A DNA stretch of 5,344 bases from Symbiobacteriaceae bacterium (GCA_027356675.1 DAHVXO010000186.1:1-5344), one strand, 5' to 3'; counted from the first letter of the stretch, positions 1 through 5,300 are shown. The notes: generated by a model from the letters alone, not told the origin. Made by a program: numbers and translations.

Positions 1-1086
1 GGTGGTCACGGGCAGCAACCCCAGACCCGCATAGGACCCAGGCGTCCCCTCCAGCCCCGCCGGGTCGTGCACGCCGATCCCAAGCATCTGGTACCCGCCG
101 CAGACGCCGATGGTGGCGCCCTTTGCCAGCGCATGGCTGCGCACCGCCTCAACCAACCCCCGCTCCCGCAGCCAGAGCAAGTCGGCGACCGTATTCTTCG
201 ACCCGGGGAGCAGCACCAGATCGGCCCCCGCCAACTGCTCGGGCCGGTCCACATAGCGCACCGCCACATCCGGCTCGGCCGCCAGGGGCGCCACGTCGGT
301 GAAATTGGCCAGGTGAGGCAGGCGCACCACAGCCACGGTCAGCGCCCGCTCCCCCCCGGAATCGCTGATCGTCACGGAGTCCTCATCTTCCCAGTAGAGG
401 TCCGCCGCATATGGCAAGACGCCCAGCACCCGCTTGCCGGTCCGCTGCTCGATCTCCGTGATGCCCGAGGCGAGGATCTCCTTCGGCCCGTGATACCGGT
501 TCAGAATCAGCCCGACCACCCGGTCGCGATGCCGGGGCTCCAGGAGCTCCAGCGTTCCCAGCAGGGCGGCAAAGGCGCCCCCCCGCTCCATGTCCGCTAC
601 CAGGAGCACGGGCGCATCCGCAATCTCGGCGATGGCCATATTGGCCAGGTCCCGGTCCCGCAAGTTGGGCTCCGCCGGGCTGCCGGCCCCCTCCAGCACA
701 ATCCAGTCGTAGGCGGATGCCAGCCGTGACAGCGCCTCCGCCGCCACCCGGTGGCCCAGCGCCACGAAATCCGGCGCAGCGTACCCGGTGAAATCCCCGT
801 AAGGGCGACCGTTCAGGATAACCTGGTAGGTGGTGCCCCCCTTGGGCTTGACCAGGATCGGATTGAAGTCGCTTACGGCGACGGACCCGGCCGCCTCGGC
901 CTGCACCGCCTGCCCCCGGCCGATTTCGGCCCCGTCCGGGGTCACAGCCGCGTTCAGCGACATATTCCAGGCCTTGAACGGGGCGACCCGGTGACCATCC
1001 TGTGAAAGCAGCCGGCAGATGGCGGTGGCGATCAGGCTCTTGCCCACCCCCGACGCGGTGCCCTGGACCATGATGCAACGGCTCAA
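1..1086 (-). CDS. cobQ: Cobyric acid synthase, N-terminal part (cut by left edge)
   Basis: This is a glutamine-dependent cobyric acid synthase (CobQ/CbiP). The family uses ATP and glutamine to amidate the b, d, e and g carboxylates of adenosylcobyrinic a,c-diamide in cytoplasmic cobalamin synthesis. The window holds 362 codons of a protein that is usually about 500 residues. Near the N terminus is the BioD-like ATP-binding motif QGTASGVGKS (residues 8-17), then PFKAWNMSLN (36-45), a KPKGGTTYQV segment (80-89) and LEGAGSPAEPNL in the synthetase domain. The glutaminase domain begins near the break, with GVCGGYQMLG carrying the predicted nucleophile Cys329; its catalytic His lies outside the window. 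The start is TTG at 1084-1086, chosen because GGAGGT sits 7 bases upstream and no closer ATG or GTG fits; the ATG at 1069-1071 would cut into the first beta strand. Trp40 sits where I expect Gln. It is divergent from the DUF1540/SASP unit. Family assignment is very secure. Confidence 0.96.
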   Translation of the reverse strand, partial: MSRCIMVQGTASGVGKSLIATAICRLLSQDGHRVAPFKAWNMSLNAAVTPDGAEIGRGQAVQAEAAGSVAVSDFNPILVKPKGGTTYQVILNGRPYGDFTGYAAPDFVALGHRVAAEALSRLASAYDWIVLEGAGSPAEPNLRDRDLANMAIAEIADAPVLLVADMERGGAFAALLGTLELLEPRHRDRVVGLILNRYHGPKEILASGITEIEQRTGKRVLGVLPYAADLYWEDEDSVTISDSGGERALTVAVVRLPHLANFTDVAPLAAEPDVAVRYVDRPEQLAGADLVLLPGSKNTVADLLWLRERGLVEAVRSHALAKGATIGVCGGYQMLGIGVHDPAGLEGTPGSYAGLGLLPVTT

Positions 1087-1091
1087 CTCGG

Positions 1092-1100
1092 CCACCTCCC
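1092..1100 (-). promoter_or_regulatory. Ribosome binding site deciding the cobQ TTG start
   Basis: Read on the minus strand this is GGGAGGTGG, with core GGAGGT at 1094-1099. Seven bases separate the core from TTG at 1084-1086. This is the main reason for preferring TTG over the internal ATG at 1069-1071. Confidence 0.75.
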
Positions 1101-1131
1101 ACACATCGTCAATTGAAGCACGTTTTTCAAG

Positions 1132-1161
1132 GCATGAACAGAATGCAGTCCGCAGACACTA
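1132..1161 (+). promoter_or_regulatory. Candidate forespore sigma F/sigma G promoter for the DUF1540-SASP unit
   Basis: GCATG at 1132-1136 fits the -35 of forespore sigma factors (sigma G GHATR fully; sigma F GYWTA in 4 of 5). Fifteen bases later, GCAGACACTA at 1152-1161 fits the sigma F -10 consensus GGNRANANTW in 9 of 10 positions. With 18 bases of spacing, GACACTA at 1155-1161 fits the sigma G -10 CATWHTA in 5 of 7. The consensus strings are recalled from Bacillus subtilis. The downstream genes include a SASP, a class normally made in the forespore, which supports the reading. The predicted transcript start is near 1168, at the foot of a hairpin. No comparably good sigma A promoter was found here. 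The call remains a prediction. Confidence 0.45.
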
Positions 1162-1167
1162 GCACGA

Positions 1168-1201
1168 GGGGATTCGACCGTGCACGACCGGTCGAAGCCC
1201 C
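1168..1201 (+). repeat. Leader hairpin at the predicted 5' end of the DUF1540-SASP transcript
   Basis: The arm GGGGATTCGACCG (1168-1180) pairs with CGGTCGAAGCCCC (1189-1201) in 12 of 13 positions, with one A-G mismatch and an 8-base loop. There is no T-run after it on either strand, so it is not an intrinsic terminator. It begins where transcription would start from the candidate forespore promoter, so a 5'-end stabilising stem is plausible. The right arm and loop also contain a perfect 10-base DNA palindrome, CGACCGGTCG (1185-1194), so a protein-binding site is an alternative. Confidence 0.6.
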
Positions 1202-1214
1202 TGCTAACGAAAAT

Positions 1215-1255
1215 GGTCTCGGCTTTGGCCATACCGGTCGAGACCGTGCCAAACC
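1215..1255 (+). repeat. Second leader inverted repeats with mutually exclusive pairings
   Basis: Two foldings compete. In the first, GGTCTCG (1215-1221) pairs with CGAGACC (1239-1245). In the second, TTTGGC (1224-1229) pairs with GCCAAA (1248-1253), extended by GG 1221-1222 with CC 1254-1255 across a bulged C. The second folding encloses an inner CGGT/ACCG stem (1235-1238 with 1243-1246). Both cannot form together because they share 1221 and the 1239-1246 segment. The structure ends three bases before the Shine-Dalgarno, so it could affect translation initiation. Pairing is seen in the sequence; any function is inference. Confidence 0.5.
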
Positions 1256-1257
1256 AC

Positions 1258-1269
1258 AAGGAGGTGATC
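1258..1269 (+). promoter_or_regulatory. Near-perfect Shine-Dalgarno for the DUF1540 gene
   Basis: AAGGAGGTGATC is complementary to the whole anti-Shine-Dalgarno tail of 16S rRNA. The GGAGG core lies 7 bases before ATG at 1272, which fixes this start over the upstream in-frame ATGs and predicts high translation. Confidence 0.9.
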
Positions 1270-1271
1270 AT

Positions 1272-1505
1272 ATGGCCAATCAGGAGATCGACTGCACAGT
1301 CAACAGCTGCTACTACTACGGTGGCGGCGATAAGTGCCAAGCGTCAAAAATCATGGTGAGGAACAATCCGAGCACCGTGGACAAGCTGAACATGGAGATC
1401 GGCACCATCGGCGATGAGGCCAAGAACTCCAACCAGACTCTGTGCGAGACCTTCATCCCGCATGCCCAGGGGCCCAAGAACGGTATCCAGCGCATCCAGC
1501 AATAG
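1272..1505 (+). CDS. DUF1540 domain four-cysteine small protein
   Basis: A 77-residue protein matching the DUF1540 pattern: CTVNSC (Cys8, Cys13), then GGGDKCQASKIMV (Cys22), then a closing LCETF (Cys58). The four conserved cysteines spaced as C-x4-C-x8-C-x35-C suggest a small metal-bound, probably zinc, or disulfide-stabilised fold; this is inferred. No signal peptide or membrane segment is visible. DUF1540 proteins are common in Firmicutes, often in spore formers, and to my knowledge have no established biochemical role. The start is set by an excellent Shine-Dalgarno. The gene lies 35 bases upstream of an SspF-like SASP gene, with no terminator between them and a strong one after it, so the two are probably co-transcribed. 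That suggests a sporulation-linked role. The C-terminal tail after Cys58 is polar and rich in Gln, Asn and Lys. Confidence 0.88.
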   Translation: MANQEIDCTVNSCYYYGGGDKCQASKIMVRNNPSTVDKLNMEIGTIGDEAKNSNQTLCETFIPHAQGPKNGIQRIQQ

Positions 1506-1540
1506 CGACGGCCCGGAGCGGCGAAAGGGGGGGAACACCC

Positions 1541-1738
1541 GTGGCACGTAACCGCAAGTCCCTGCTCTCCGATGCAACCAAGCTTCGCCTCGCCCAGCTC
1601 CAGGGTGCCGGCGACCGTGTGCAGGCCGGCTACTACGGCAACCTGACCTCCCGGGAGGCGGGCAGTTTCACCAAGTTTGCGATCATCGCAGCGGAAAAGG
1701 CATTGGCCGGCGAGAACCCGACGCCCGGTGGGAGATAG
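1541..1738 (+). CDS. sspF: Alpha/beta-type small acid-soluble spore protein, SspF-like
   Basis: A 65-residue protein resembling B. subtilis SspF end to end: a basic N terminus (MARNRKSLLSD), a first amphipathic helix (TKLRLAQLQGA), then GYYGNLTSREAGS, a second helix (KFAIIAAEKALA) and a short polar tail. Alpha/beta SASPs coat forespore DNA, shift it towards A-form and protect it from UV and heat; after germination the protease GPR degrades them. The start is GTG at 1541-1543, preceded by an AAAGGGGGGG purine tract at 1524-1533; no start further downstream would keep the family N terminus. It is probably the second gene of a unit with the DUF1540 gene. The usual Glu at the GPR cut site (xE|LA) is Arg16 here, which could make the protein GPR-resistant. 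Family membership is confident; the exact SspF symbol less so. Confidence 0.85.
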   Translation: MARNRKSLLSDATKLRLAQLQGAGDRVQAGYYGNLTSREAGSFTKFAIIAAEKALAGENPTPGGR

Positions 1739-1750
1739 GCTCGCAGTCAA

Positions 1751-1780
1751 GGAGCACCCGGCGGCCCGGGTGCTCCTTTT
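1751..1780 (+). terminator. Intrinsic terminator of the DUF1540-SASP unit
   Basis: GGAGCACCCG (1751-1760) pairs perfectly with CGGGTGCTCC (1767-1776), and an additional G-C pair closes the loop, giving an 11-bp stem with a CGGC tetraloop. TTTT follows at 1777-1780. It lies 12 bases after the SASP stop codon. On the opposite strand only TT follows the stem, so it could act only weakly on the convergent minus-strand unit ending at 1792. Confidence 0.92.
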
Positions 1781-1791
1781 CGGCGTCTTCA

Positions 1792-2088
1792 TCAGATCTC
1801 GGCCTGCACGGCGTTCACCGCCGCCTCCATGCTCTGATTCCGGTCACGCCGCTCATCGATGCTAATGTTCGTGACCACCCGTTGGGAGCCACCGTGGAAG
1901 GCAGCTTCATGCATCTGGAGGGCCACGTCGACCAGCGCTCGCAGGTCGCCCTCCATGACGGTTGACGTCGCGGTCACGTCATACTTGATGCCGTTGCGCT
2001 GAGCCTCCTTGCAGGCCTGGGCAATGTAGCTGGAGATGCTGGGGCTGTCAGTCCCCACGGGTACCACGCTGATTTCGAGCAGCGCCAT
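1792..2088 (-). CDS. MTH1187/YqgV family thiamine-binding protein
   Basis: A 98-residue protein of the MTH1187 family (Pfam Thiamine_BP, formerly DUF77; B. subtilis YqgV). Hallmarks are the N-terminal strand MALLEISVVPVGTDSPSISSYIAQA, the central YDVTATSTVMEGDL segment, and the late RVVTNISIDERRDR strand preceding the C-terminal helix. Members adopt a ferredoxin-like fold, assemble as oligomers in the cytoplasm, and several bind thiamine or related pyrimidines. Length matches the family norm of about 100 residues, so the protein is intact. The ATG start is supported by GGAGGT eight bases upstream on the minus strand. That Shine-Dalgarno overlaps the TGA of the upstream UPF0180-like gene (2095-2097), predicting translational coupling. 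No thiamine biosynthesis or transport gene is visible here, so the ligand is unconfirmed. The gene converges on the SASP unit across its terminator. Confidence 0.92.
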   Translation of the reverse strand: MALLEISVVPVGTDSPSISSYIAQACKEAQRNGIKYDVTATSTVMEGDLRALVDVALQMHEAAFHGGSQRVVTNISIDERRDRNQSMEAAVNAVQAEI

Positions 2089-2094
2089 CGCCGG

Positions 2095-2280
2095 TCACCT
2101 CCCCCTGAACGAATGGACGGTCCGGGACTTGACCTGCCGGACGACCTCCCCTGCGGTCATGCCGGCCGCTTCGATAACGATATACCCGCCGGTGGTTAGC
2201 TTGGCAACCTCAAACCCGTTCTCGATGAGAGCCCGTTTGACATGGTCCAGCCCGTCCTCGACGGCGACTCGCACGGCCAT
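2095..2280 (-). CDS. Short UPF0180 (YkuS)-like protein
   Basis: A 61-residue protein whose start, RVAVEDGLDHVKRALIENGF (residues 4-23), matches the N terminus of UPF0180/YkuS proteins, and whose YIVIEAAGMTAGEVVRQV (33-50) matches their C-terminal 'PVI-A-GMTxEEVV' segment. UPF0180 proteins are usually about 80 residues. The roughly 20-residue middle strand and loop (typically DAIVVTG...) appears missing here, with LTTGG joining the halves. Function of the family is unknown. The ATG at 2278-2280 is preferred because AGAGGTGA lies just upstream on the minus strand; an in-frame ATG at 2383-2385 lacks a comparable site and would add residues unlike the family. The stop codon overlaps the Shine-Dalgarno of the thiamine-binding-family gene, so the two form an operon. 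The UPF0180 assignment is from recognition and could be superficial. Confidence 0.75.
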   Translation of the reverse strand: MAVRVAVEDGLDHVKRALIENGFEVAKLTTGGYIVIEAAGMTAGEVVRQVKSRTVHSFRGR

Positions 2281-2339
2281 TCTGCTCACCTCTGCGTCAA
2301 CAGGATGGATGGGGCACGCATTAGTGTGCGCAGTTGACG

Positions 2340-2356
2340 GAACGTGATGCACGTTC
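2340..2356. repeat. Perfect 17-base palindrome, possible operator
   Basis: GAACGTG-ATG-CACGTTC is a perfect inverted repeat with 7-base arms and a 3-base centre. It lies about 60 bases upstream of the UPF0180-like start, where a repressor or activator site would be expected. No T-run follows on either strand, so it is not a terminator. I do not recognise it as the site of a specific regulator. Confidence 0.4.
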
Positions 2357-2473
2357 TGGTGCCTGCCGTTGGCGACGTCCTGCACAAGATCGCGGGACGC
2401 GCTGTATGATGGCCCCGTCTTGGCGCATTATGGTAGTGACCTATCACCGCTCCTGCGGAGCAAAGTCTCTACT

Positions 2474-2501
2474 AATATGCGCGCCGCTTACACCCCGCGC
2501 A
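2474..2501 (-). terminator. Possible weak terminator after lutC
   Basis: Read on the minus strand, TGCGCG (2496-2501) and CGCGCA (2478-2483) can form a 6-bp GC-rich stem with a 12-base loop, followed by TATT. It sits 20 bases past the lutC stop. The loop is large and the T-tract poor, so it may not be a functional terminator; nothing better is visible before the next gene. Confidence 0.25.
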
Positions 2502-2520
2502 ACTCAACCTTTGTGTCACA

Positions 2521-3189
2521 TCAGTCGTTATAGAGCACCACGTGGATCGCACCCGGACCGTGGACGCCGATGGATAACTCCAGCTCGATGTCAGCCGTGC
2601 GGCTGGGGCCGGTGATCAGGTTGAGTCCGGCCGGCATCCGCTCCAACGTGGCCAGGGTTCGGAAGTAATCGGCCACGGTCGCCAGCAGCCGGGAAGTGGG
2701 CAGAATCGCCACGTGCACCGGGGGCACCAGGCTGACCACCCGCCCCTGGTCGGGCTCGGCCATCACGGCGATGGACCCGGTCTCGGCAATGGCGAAGGCC
2801 ACCGCGGTGACCCCGGCCACAGCGCTCGCCACGACCGCCCGGTCCTGGGGCCAGACGAATACCTTGAACCCAGCCGCTGCCAAGGGCTCCCGGGCAGCCA
2901 GGGCGATCGGGTCACCGTTGAGCACGACGTCGCCGGGGGCGCCCTGCGCACCCAGGTACGCCGCAACCGCCGCCCCCGCTTCCGCCAGGGTCCCGACCAC
3001 CTTGAAGGTGCCGGTCAGCTTCGCCAGTTCGCTGATGAACCACTCAACTCGGGCCGCGCGCCCCGCCATCTGGGCGGGGGGCTGGGGGCCGGTGCGGACG
3101 TGTCCGGGCCGGGGAGGCGGGGCGGTGAGCGGTGCCCGACCCCGCTTGCGGGCGATCGCGGCCATAAACTGCTGCTCAGTCAGCGCCAT
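2521..3189 (-). CDS. lutC: Lactate utilization protein C (LUD domain)
   Basis: A 222-residue LUD-domain protein (DUF162/YkgG family), the third subunit of the LutABC L-lactate oxidation system. Diagnostic segments are AIAETGSIAV (residues 133-142), GRVVSLVPPVHVAILPTSRL (149-168) and the C-terminal signature ITGPSRTADIE followed by GVHGPGAIHVVLYND (192-222). LutC has no Fe-S cysteine motif and is thought to act with the Fe-S subunits LutA and LutB in oxidising L-lactate to pyruvate in the cytoplasm. The N terminus is a short helix followed by a Pro/Arg-rich linker (about 19-40), a little shorter overall than B. subtilis LutC (about 240). The ATG at 3187-3189 overlaps the end of lutB by 14 bases, with AAGGTGG upstream. 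A longer in-frame ORF to 3288 only re-reads lutB in another frame. Confident. Confidence 0.96.
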   Translation of the reverse strand: MALTEQQFMAAIARKRGRAPLTAPPPRPGHVRTGPQPPAQMAGRAARVEWFISELAKLTGTFKVVGTLAEAGAAVAAYLGAQGAPGDVVLNGDPIALAAREPLAAAGFKVFVWPQDRAVVASAVAGVTAVAFAIAETGSIAVMAEPDQGRVVSLVPPVHVAILPTSRLLATVADYFRTLATLERMPAGLNLITGPSRTADIELELSIGVHGPGAIHVVLYND

Positions 3190-4594
3190 TGATCTCGTCC
3201 CACCTTTCCCGGAACAGCTTGCCAGCCACCTGGGGGAAATCCCGAGACTTCGTCCAATTCGCGATGGGCGGCGGGTACCAACCCCCACTCACCTTCTGGG
3301 CCACGCGGGCGACACTGGCCATGAGCCGGTACCGTGCCGGACTGCTCCACGCCCAGCCCCAGAACTTCATGATCAGCGCCTCCGTGCGGGAGACGTGGTG
3401 CTCCGCCACCGCCCGTTTGCGCAGGTTAAGCAGGTGATCGTGCAGGTGAATGCCCACGGGACAGGCTTCGGTGCAGGCGCCGCAAAGGCTGGAGGCGTAA
3501 GGCAGGTCCTTCCACTCCTCCAGTCCATTCAGCAGCGGCGTCAGCACGGCTCCGATGGGCCCGGAGTACACGCTGCCGTAAGCGTGCCCGCCGATGTTCC
3601 CGTAAACCGGGCACACATTCACGCAGGCCGCACAGCGGATGCAGTAGAGCATCTCTTCAAATTCAGTGCCCACGATATTCGTGCGGCCGTTGTCCATGAA
3701 GATCACGTGCAGCTCTTCCGGCCCGTCCAGCTCGCCGGCGCCCCGTGGCCCTGTGACCATCGAAGTATAGACTGAAAGCTTCTGTCCCGTCGCCGACCGG
3801 GGCAGCAGCGAGATCAGCACCGCCGCATCCTCCAAGGTCGGGATGACCTTCTCGAAGCCGACGACCGCGATGTGGGTCTTGGGCAGCGAGGTGACCATCC
3901 GCCCATTGCCCTCATTGGTGACGAGGATGATGGTGCCGGTCTCCGCCACGACGAAATTGGCGCCGGAGACGCCCACATCCGCCGTGAGGAAGGCGTCACG
4001 CAGCTTGCCCCGGGCGAACTGGGTCAGGATCTCGGTATTGGCAGGGAGCGGGCTTTCGGAGACCTTCGACAAGGTCTCGGCCACCTGCTGCTTGTTCTTG
4101 TGAATCGCCGGCGCAATCAGGTGCGATGGGGTCTCGCCTGCGACCTGAATGATGTACTCGCCCAGATCCGTCTCGATCACGTTCATGCCCGCGGCCTGCA
4201 ACACCCCGTTGAGGTGAACCTCCTCGGTGGCCATGGACTTGGACTTGATCAGGAGACGGGCCCCCGTCGCCGTGCAGATCTGCTTGACGATCTGACCCAC
4301 GTCGAGGCCATTGGCGGCATAGTGGACATGCCCGCCCCGGGCCCGGATGCTGTCGGCGGCCTGCTTGAGATAGGCGTCCAGATGCTGGACCACGTGTGCG
4401 CGGATCTCCCGACCCTGGGCCTTCAACTGTTCCCGCGTGCCCAGGGTCAGGCCTTCGGCAGCCAGCCTGTCCATGTCGGCCAGGGCAGTAGTCCGCTTGA
4501 TCCGAAAGTTCCCCTGGACCTTGCGCAGGGCGGCCCGCAGGGTCTCGTCCACGACCGCCTTGCGGACCCGTTCCTGGAAGGTGGTGCTAGCCAC
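3176..4594 (-). CDS. lutB: Lactate utilization iron-sulfur protein B
   Basis: A 472-residue protein with the standard LutB architecture: an N-terminal LUD domain (about 60-300) with the signature SGANFVVAETGTIILVTNEG (210-229) and KTHIAVVGFEKVIPTLED, then a ferredoxin-like C-terminal part binding two [4Fe-4S] clusters. The cluster ligands are CIRCAACVNVCP (Cys318, 321, 324, 328) and CGACTEACP (Cys371, 374, 378). It should pass electrons during NAD-independent oxidation of L-lactate to pyruvate, in complex with LutA and LutC. All key cysteines are present and length matches the family (about 470-480), so it is intact. The GTG start at 4592-4594 overlaps the lutA stop by 8 bases, and GGGGTGA lies just upstream. 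The C terminus ends in the usual FRERW(D/E) segment. It is the middle gene of lutABC. Confident. Confidence 0.97.
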   Translation of the reverse strand: MASTTFQERVRKAVVDETLRAALRKVQGNFRIKRTTALADMDRLAAEGLTLGTREQLKAQGREIRAHVVQHLDAYLKQAADSIRARGGHVHYAANGLDVGQIVKQICTATGARLLIKSKSMATEEVHLNGVLQAAGMNVIETDLGEYIIQVAGETPSHLIAPAIHKNKQQVAETLSKVSESPLPANTEILTQFARGKLRDAFLTADVGVSGANFVVAETGTIILVTNEGNGRMVTSLPKTHIAVVGFEKVIPTLEDAAVLISLLPRSATGQKLSVYTSMVTGPRGAGELDGPEELHVIFMDNGRTNIVGTEFEEMLYCIRCAACVNVCPVYGNIGGHAYGSVYSGPIGAVLTPLLNGLEEWKDLPYASSLCGACTEACPVGIHLHDHLLNLRKRAVAEHHVSRTEALIMKFWGWAWSSPARYRLMASVARVAQKVSGGWYPPPIANWTKSRDFPQVAGKLFRERWDEINGAD

Positions 4595-5300
4595 GGTTCT
4601 TCACCCCTTCCCAGAGCAGTTCTGCCAGGTGCATGGCCCGAATCGGCCGCCCCTCCCGGCTGATCCGGCCGGCGATATTCATGATGCAGGAGCTGTCCGC
4701 CCCCACCAGGAGATCGGCATGGGTGGAAGCGACGGCGGCGACCTTATCGGTCACCATCGCTTCGGAGATCTCGGGCATCTTGACGGAGAAGGAGCCGCCG
4801 AAGCCGCAACAGAGCTCCTGGCGGGGCAGGTCGACCAACTCCAACCCTTGTACATGCTTCAGGAGCGTCAGCGGCTGATGGATAACCCCCAGCTCCCGGC
4901 TCATGTGGCAGGACTCGTGGAAGGTGGCCCGGGCCTTAAACTTTGCGCCTACATCTTCGACCTTGAGGACATCGACCATGAACTGGCTGAACTCGTAAGT
5001 CCGGGAGGCGATCTCCTTCGCTTCCGGCAGCAACTCAGGATAGTAAAGGCGCACCATGGCTGCGCACGACCCGGAAGGCGTCACGATGTACTCGGAGTTG
5101 CGGAAGGCCTTGAGCCACTGCCGAGCCATCTGCCGGGCCTCGTTGCGAAAGCCTCCGTTAAACGCCGGCTGGCCGCAGCAGGTCTGCTCGGGCGGGAAAT
5201 CCACCTGGGCACCGTGCCGCTTGAGCAACCGGACCACCGCTTCGCCGGTGTTCGGAAAGAACATGTCTGACAGACAGGTGATAAAAAGCGAGACGCGCAT
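4587..5300 (-). CDS. lutA: Lactate utilization protein A (CCG-domain iron-sulfur protein)
   Basis: A 237-residue protein with two cysteine-rich CCG domains, as in LutA/LldE and heterodisulfide reductase subunit B-like proteins. The first set is Cys9, CCGQPAFNGG (Cys41-42) and PSGSC (Cys79). The second is CHMSRELG (Cys131), CCGFGGSFSVKM (Cys164-165) and SSCIMNIAGR (Cys205). CCG domains bind an iron-sulfur centre; LutA is the proposed electron-accepting partner in L-lactate oxidation. Length matches the family (about 238). The ATG start at 5298-5300 has GGAGGT five bases upstream on the minus strand. It is the promoter-proximal gene of lutABC, and each following gene overlaps its predecessor. 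No lutR-type regulator or lactate permease gene is visible within the window; either could lie to the right. Confident. Confidence 0.97.
   Translation of the reverse strand: MRVSLFITCLSDMFFPNTGEAVVRLLKRHGAQVDFPPEQTCCGQPAFNGGFRNEARQMARQWLKAFRNSEYIVTPSGSCAAMVRLYYPELLPEAKEIASRTYEFSQFMVDVLKVEDVGAKFKARATFHESCHMSRELGVIHQPLTLLKHVQGLELVDLPRQELCCGFGGSFSVKMPEISEAMVTDKVAAVASTHADLLVGADSSCIMNIAGRISREGRPIRAMHLAELLWEGVKNRG

Larger units (their letters stand above)
2281..2520. other. Intergenic region between the UPF0180-like gene and lutC
   Basis: About 240 bases with no convincing gene in any frame. It should hold the promoter of the minus-strand UPF0180-like/thiamine-binding pair and the 3' end of the lut transcript. 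It contains a perfect palindrome at 2340-2356, a small hairpin GCTCC-TGC-GGAGC at 2449-2461, and a TGCGCG/CGCGCA inverted repeat at 2478-2501. No promoter could be chosen with confidence. Local base composition is visibly less GC-rich than the flanking genes, especially 2400-2520. Confidence 0.6.

Noticed and set aside
67..729. Long plus-strand open frame opposite cobQ
   Set aside because: It is antisense to a clearly conserved cobQ frame, its product is low-complexity and rich in Arg, Gln, Pro and Gly, and it has no ribosome binding site. It is a high-GC shadow frame.
383..1102. Minus-strand open frame of 239 codons overlapping cobQ
   Set aside because: It is another frame of the same strand as cobQ. 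Its product is Gly/Arg-rich without recognisable motifs, whereas the cobQ frame shows every family motif.
1112..1145. Sigma A promoter for the plus-strand unit (TTGAAG ... CAGAAT)
   Set aside because: The spacer is 20 bases, too long for a sigma A promoter, and the -10 matches only 4 of 6.
1113..1271. N-terminal extension of the DUF1540 gene from an upstream ATG
   Set aside because: The extra 53 residues have no family similarity, overlap the leader hairpins and candidate promoter, and lack a Shine-Dalgarno. The perfect one at 1258-1269 fixes the start at 1272.
2474..2502. Sigma A-like promoter TTGCGC-17-CATATT on the minus strand for the UPF0180-like gene
   Set aside because: Only 3 of 6 and 4 of 6 consensus matches, nearly 200 bases from the start codon, and overlapping the probable end of the lut transcript. 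Not strong enough to call.
3190..3288. Upstream extension of lutC
   Set aside because: It re-reads the lutB coding region in another frame. The family N terminus and a ribosome binding site support 3189.
2696..3775. 359-codon plus-strand open frame across lutC and lutB
   Set aside because: Antisense to two intact, motif-complete lut genes. The product is compositionally biased and has no recognisable domain.
3872..5270. Two long overlapping plus-strand open frames opposite lutB and lutA
   Set aside because: They are antisense to confident genes. The overlapping open frames reflect GC-rich codon structure.
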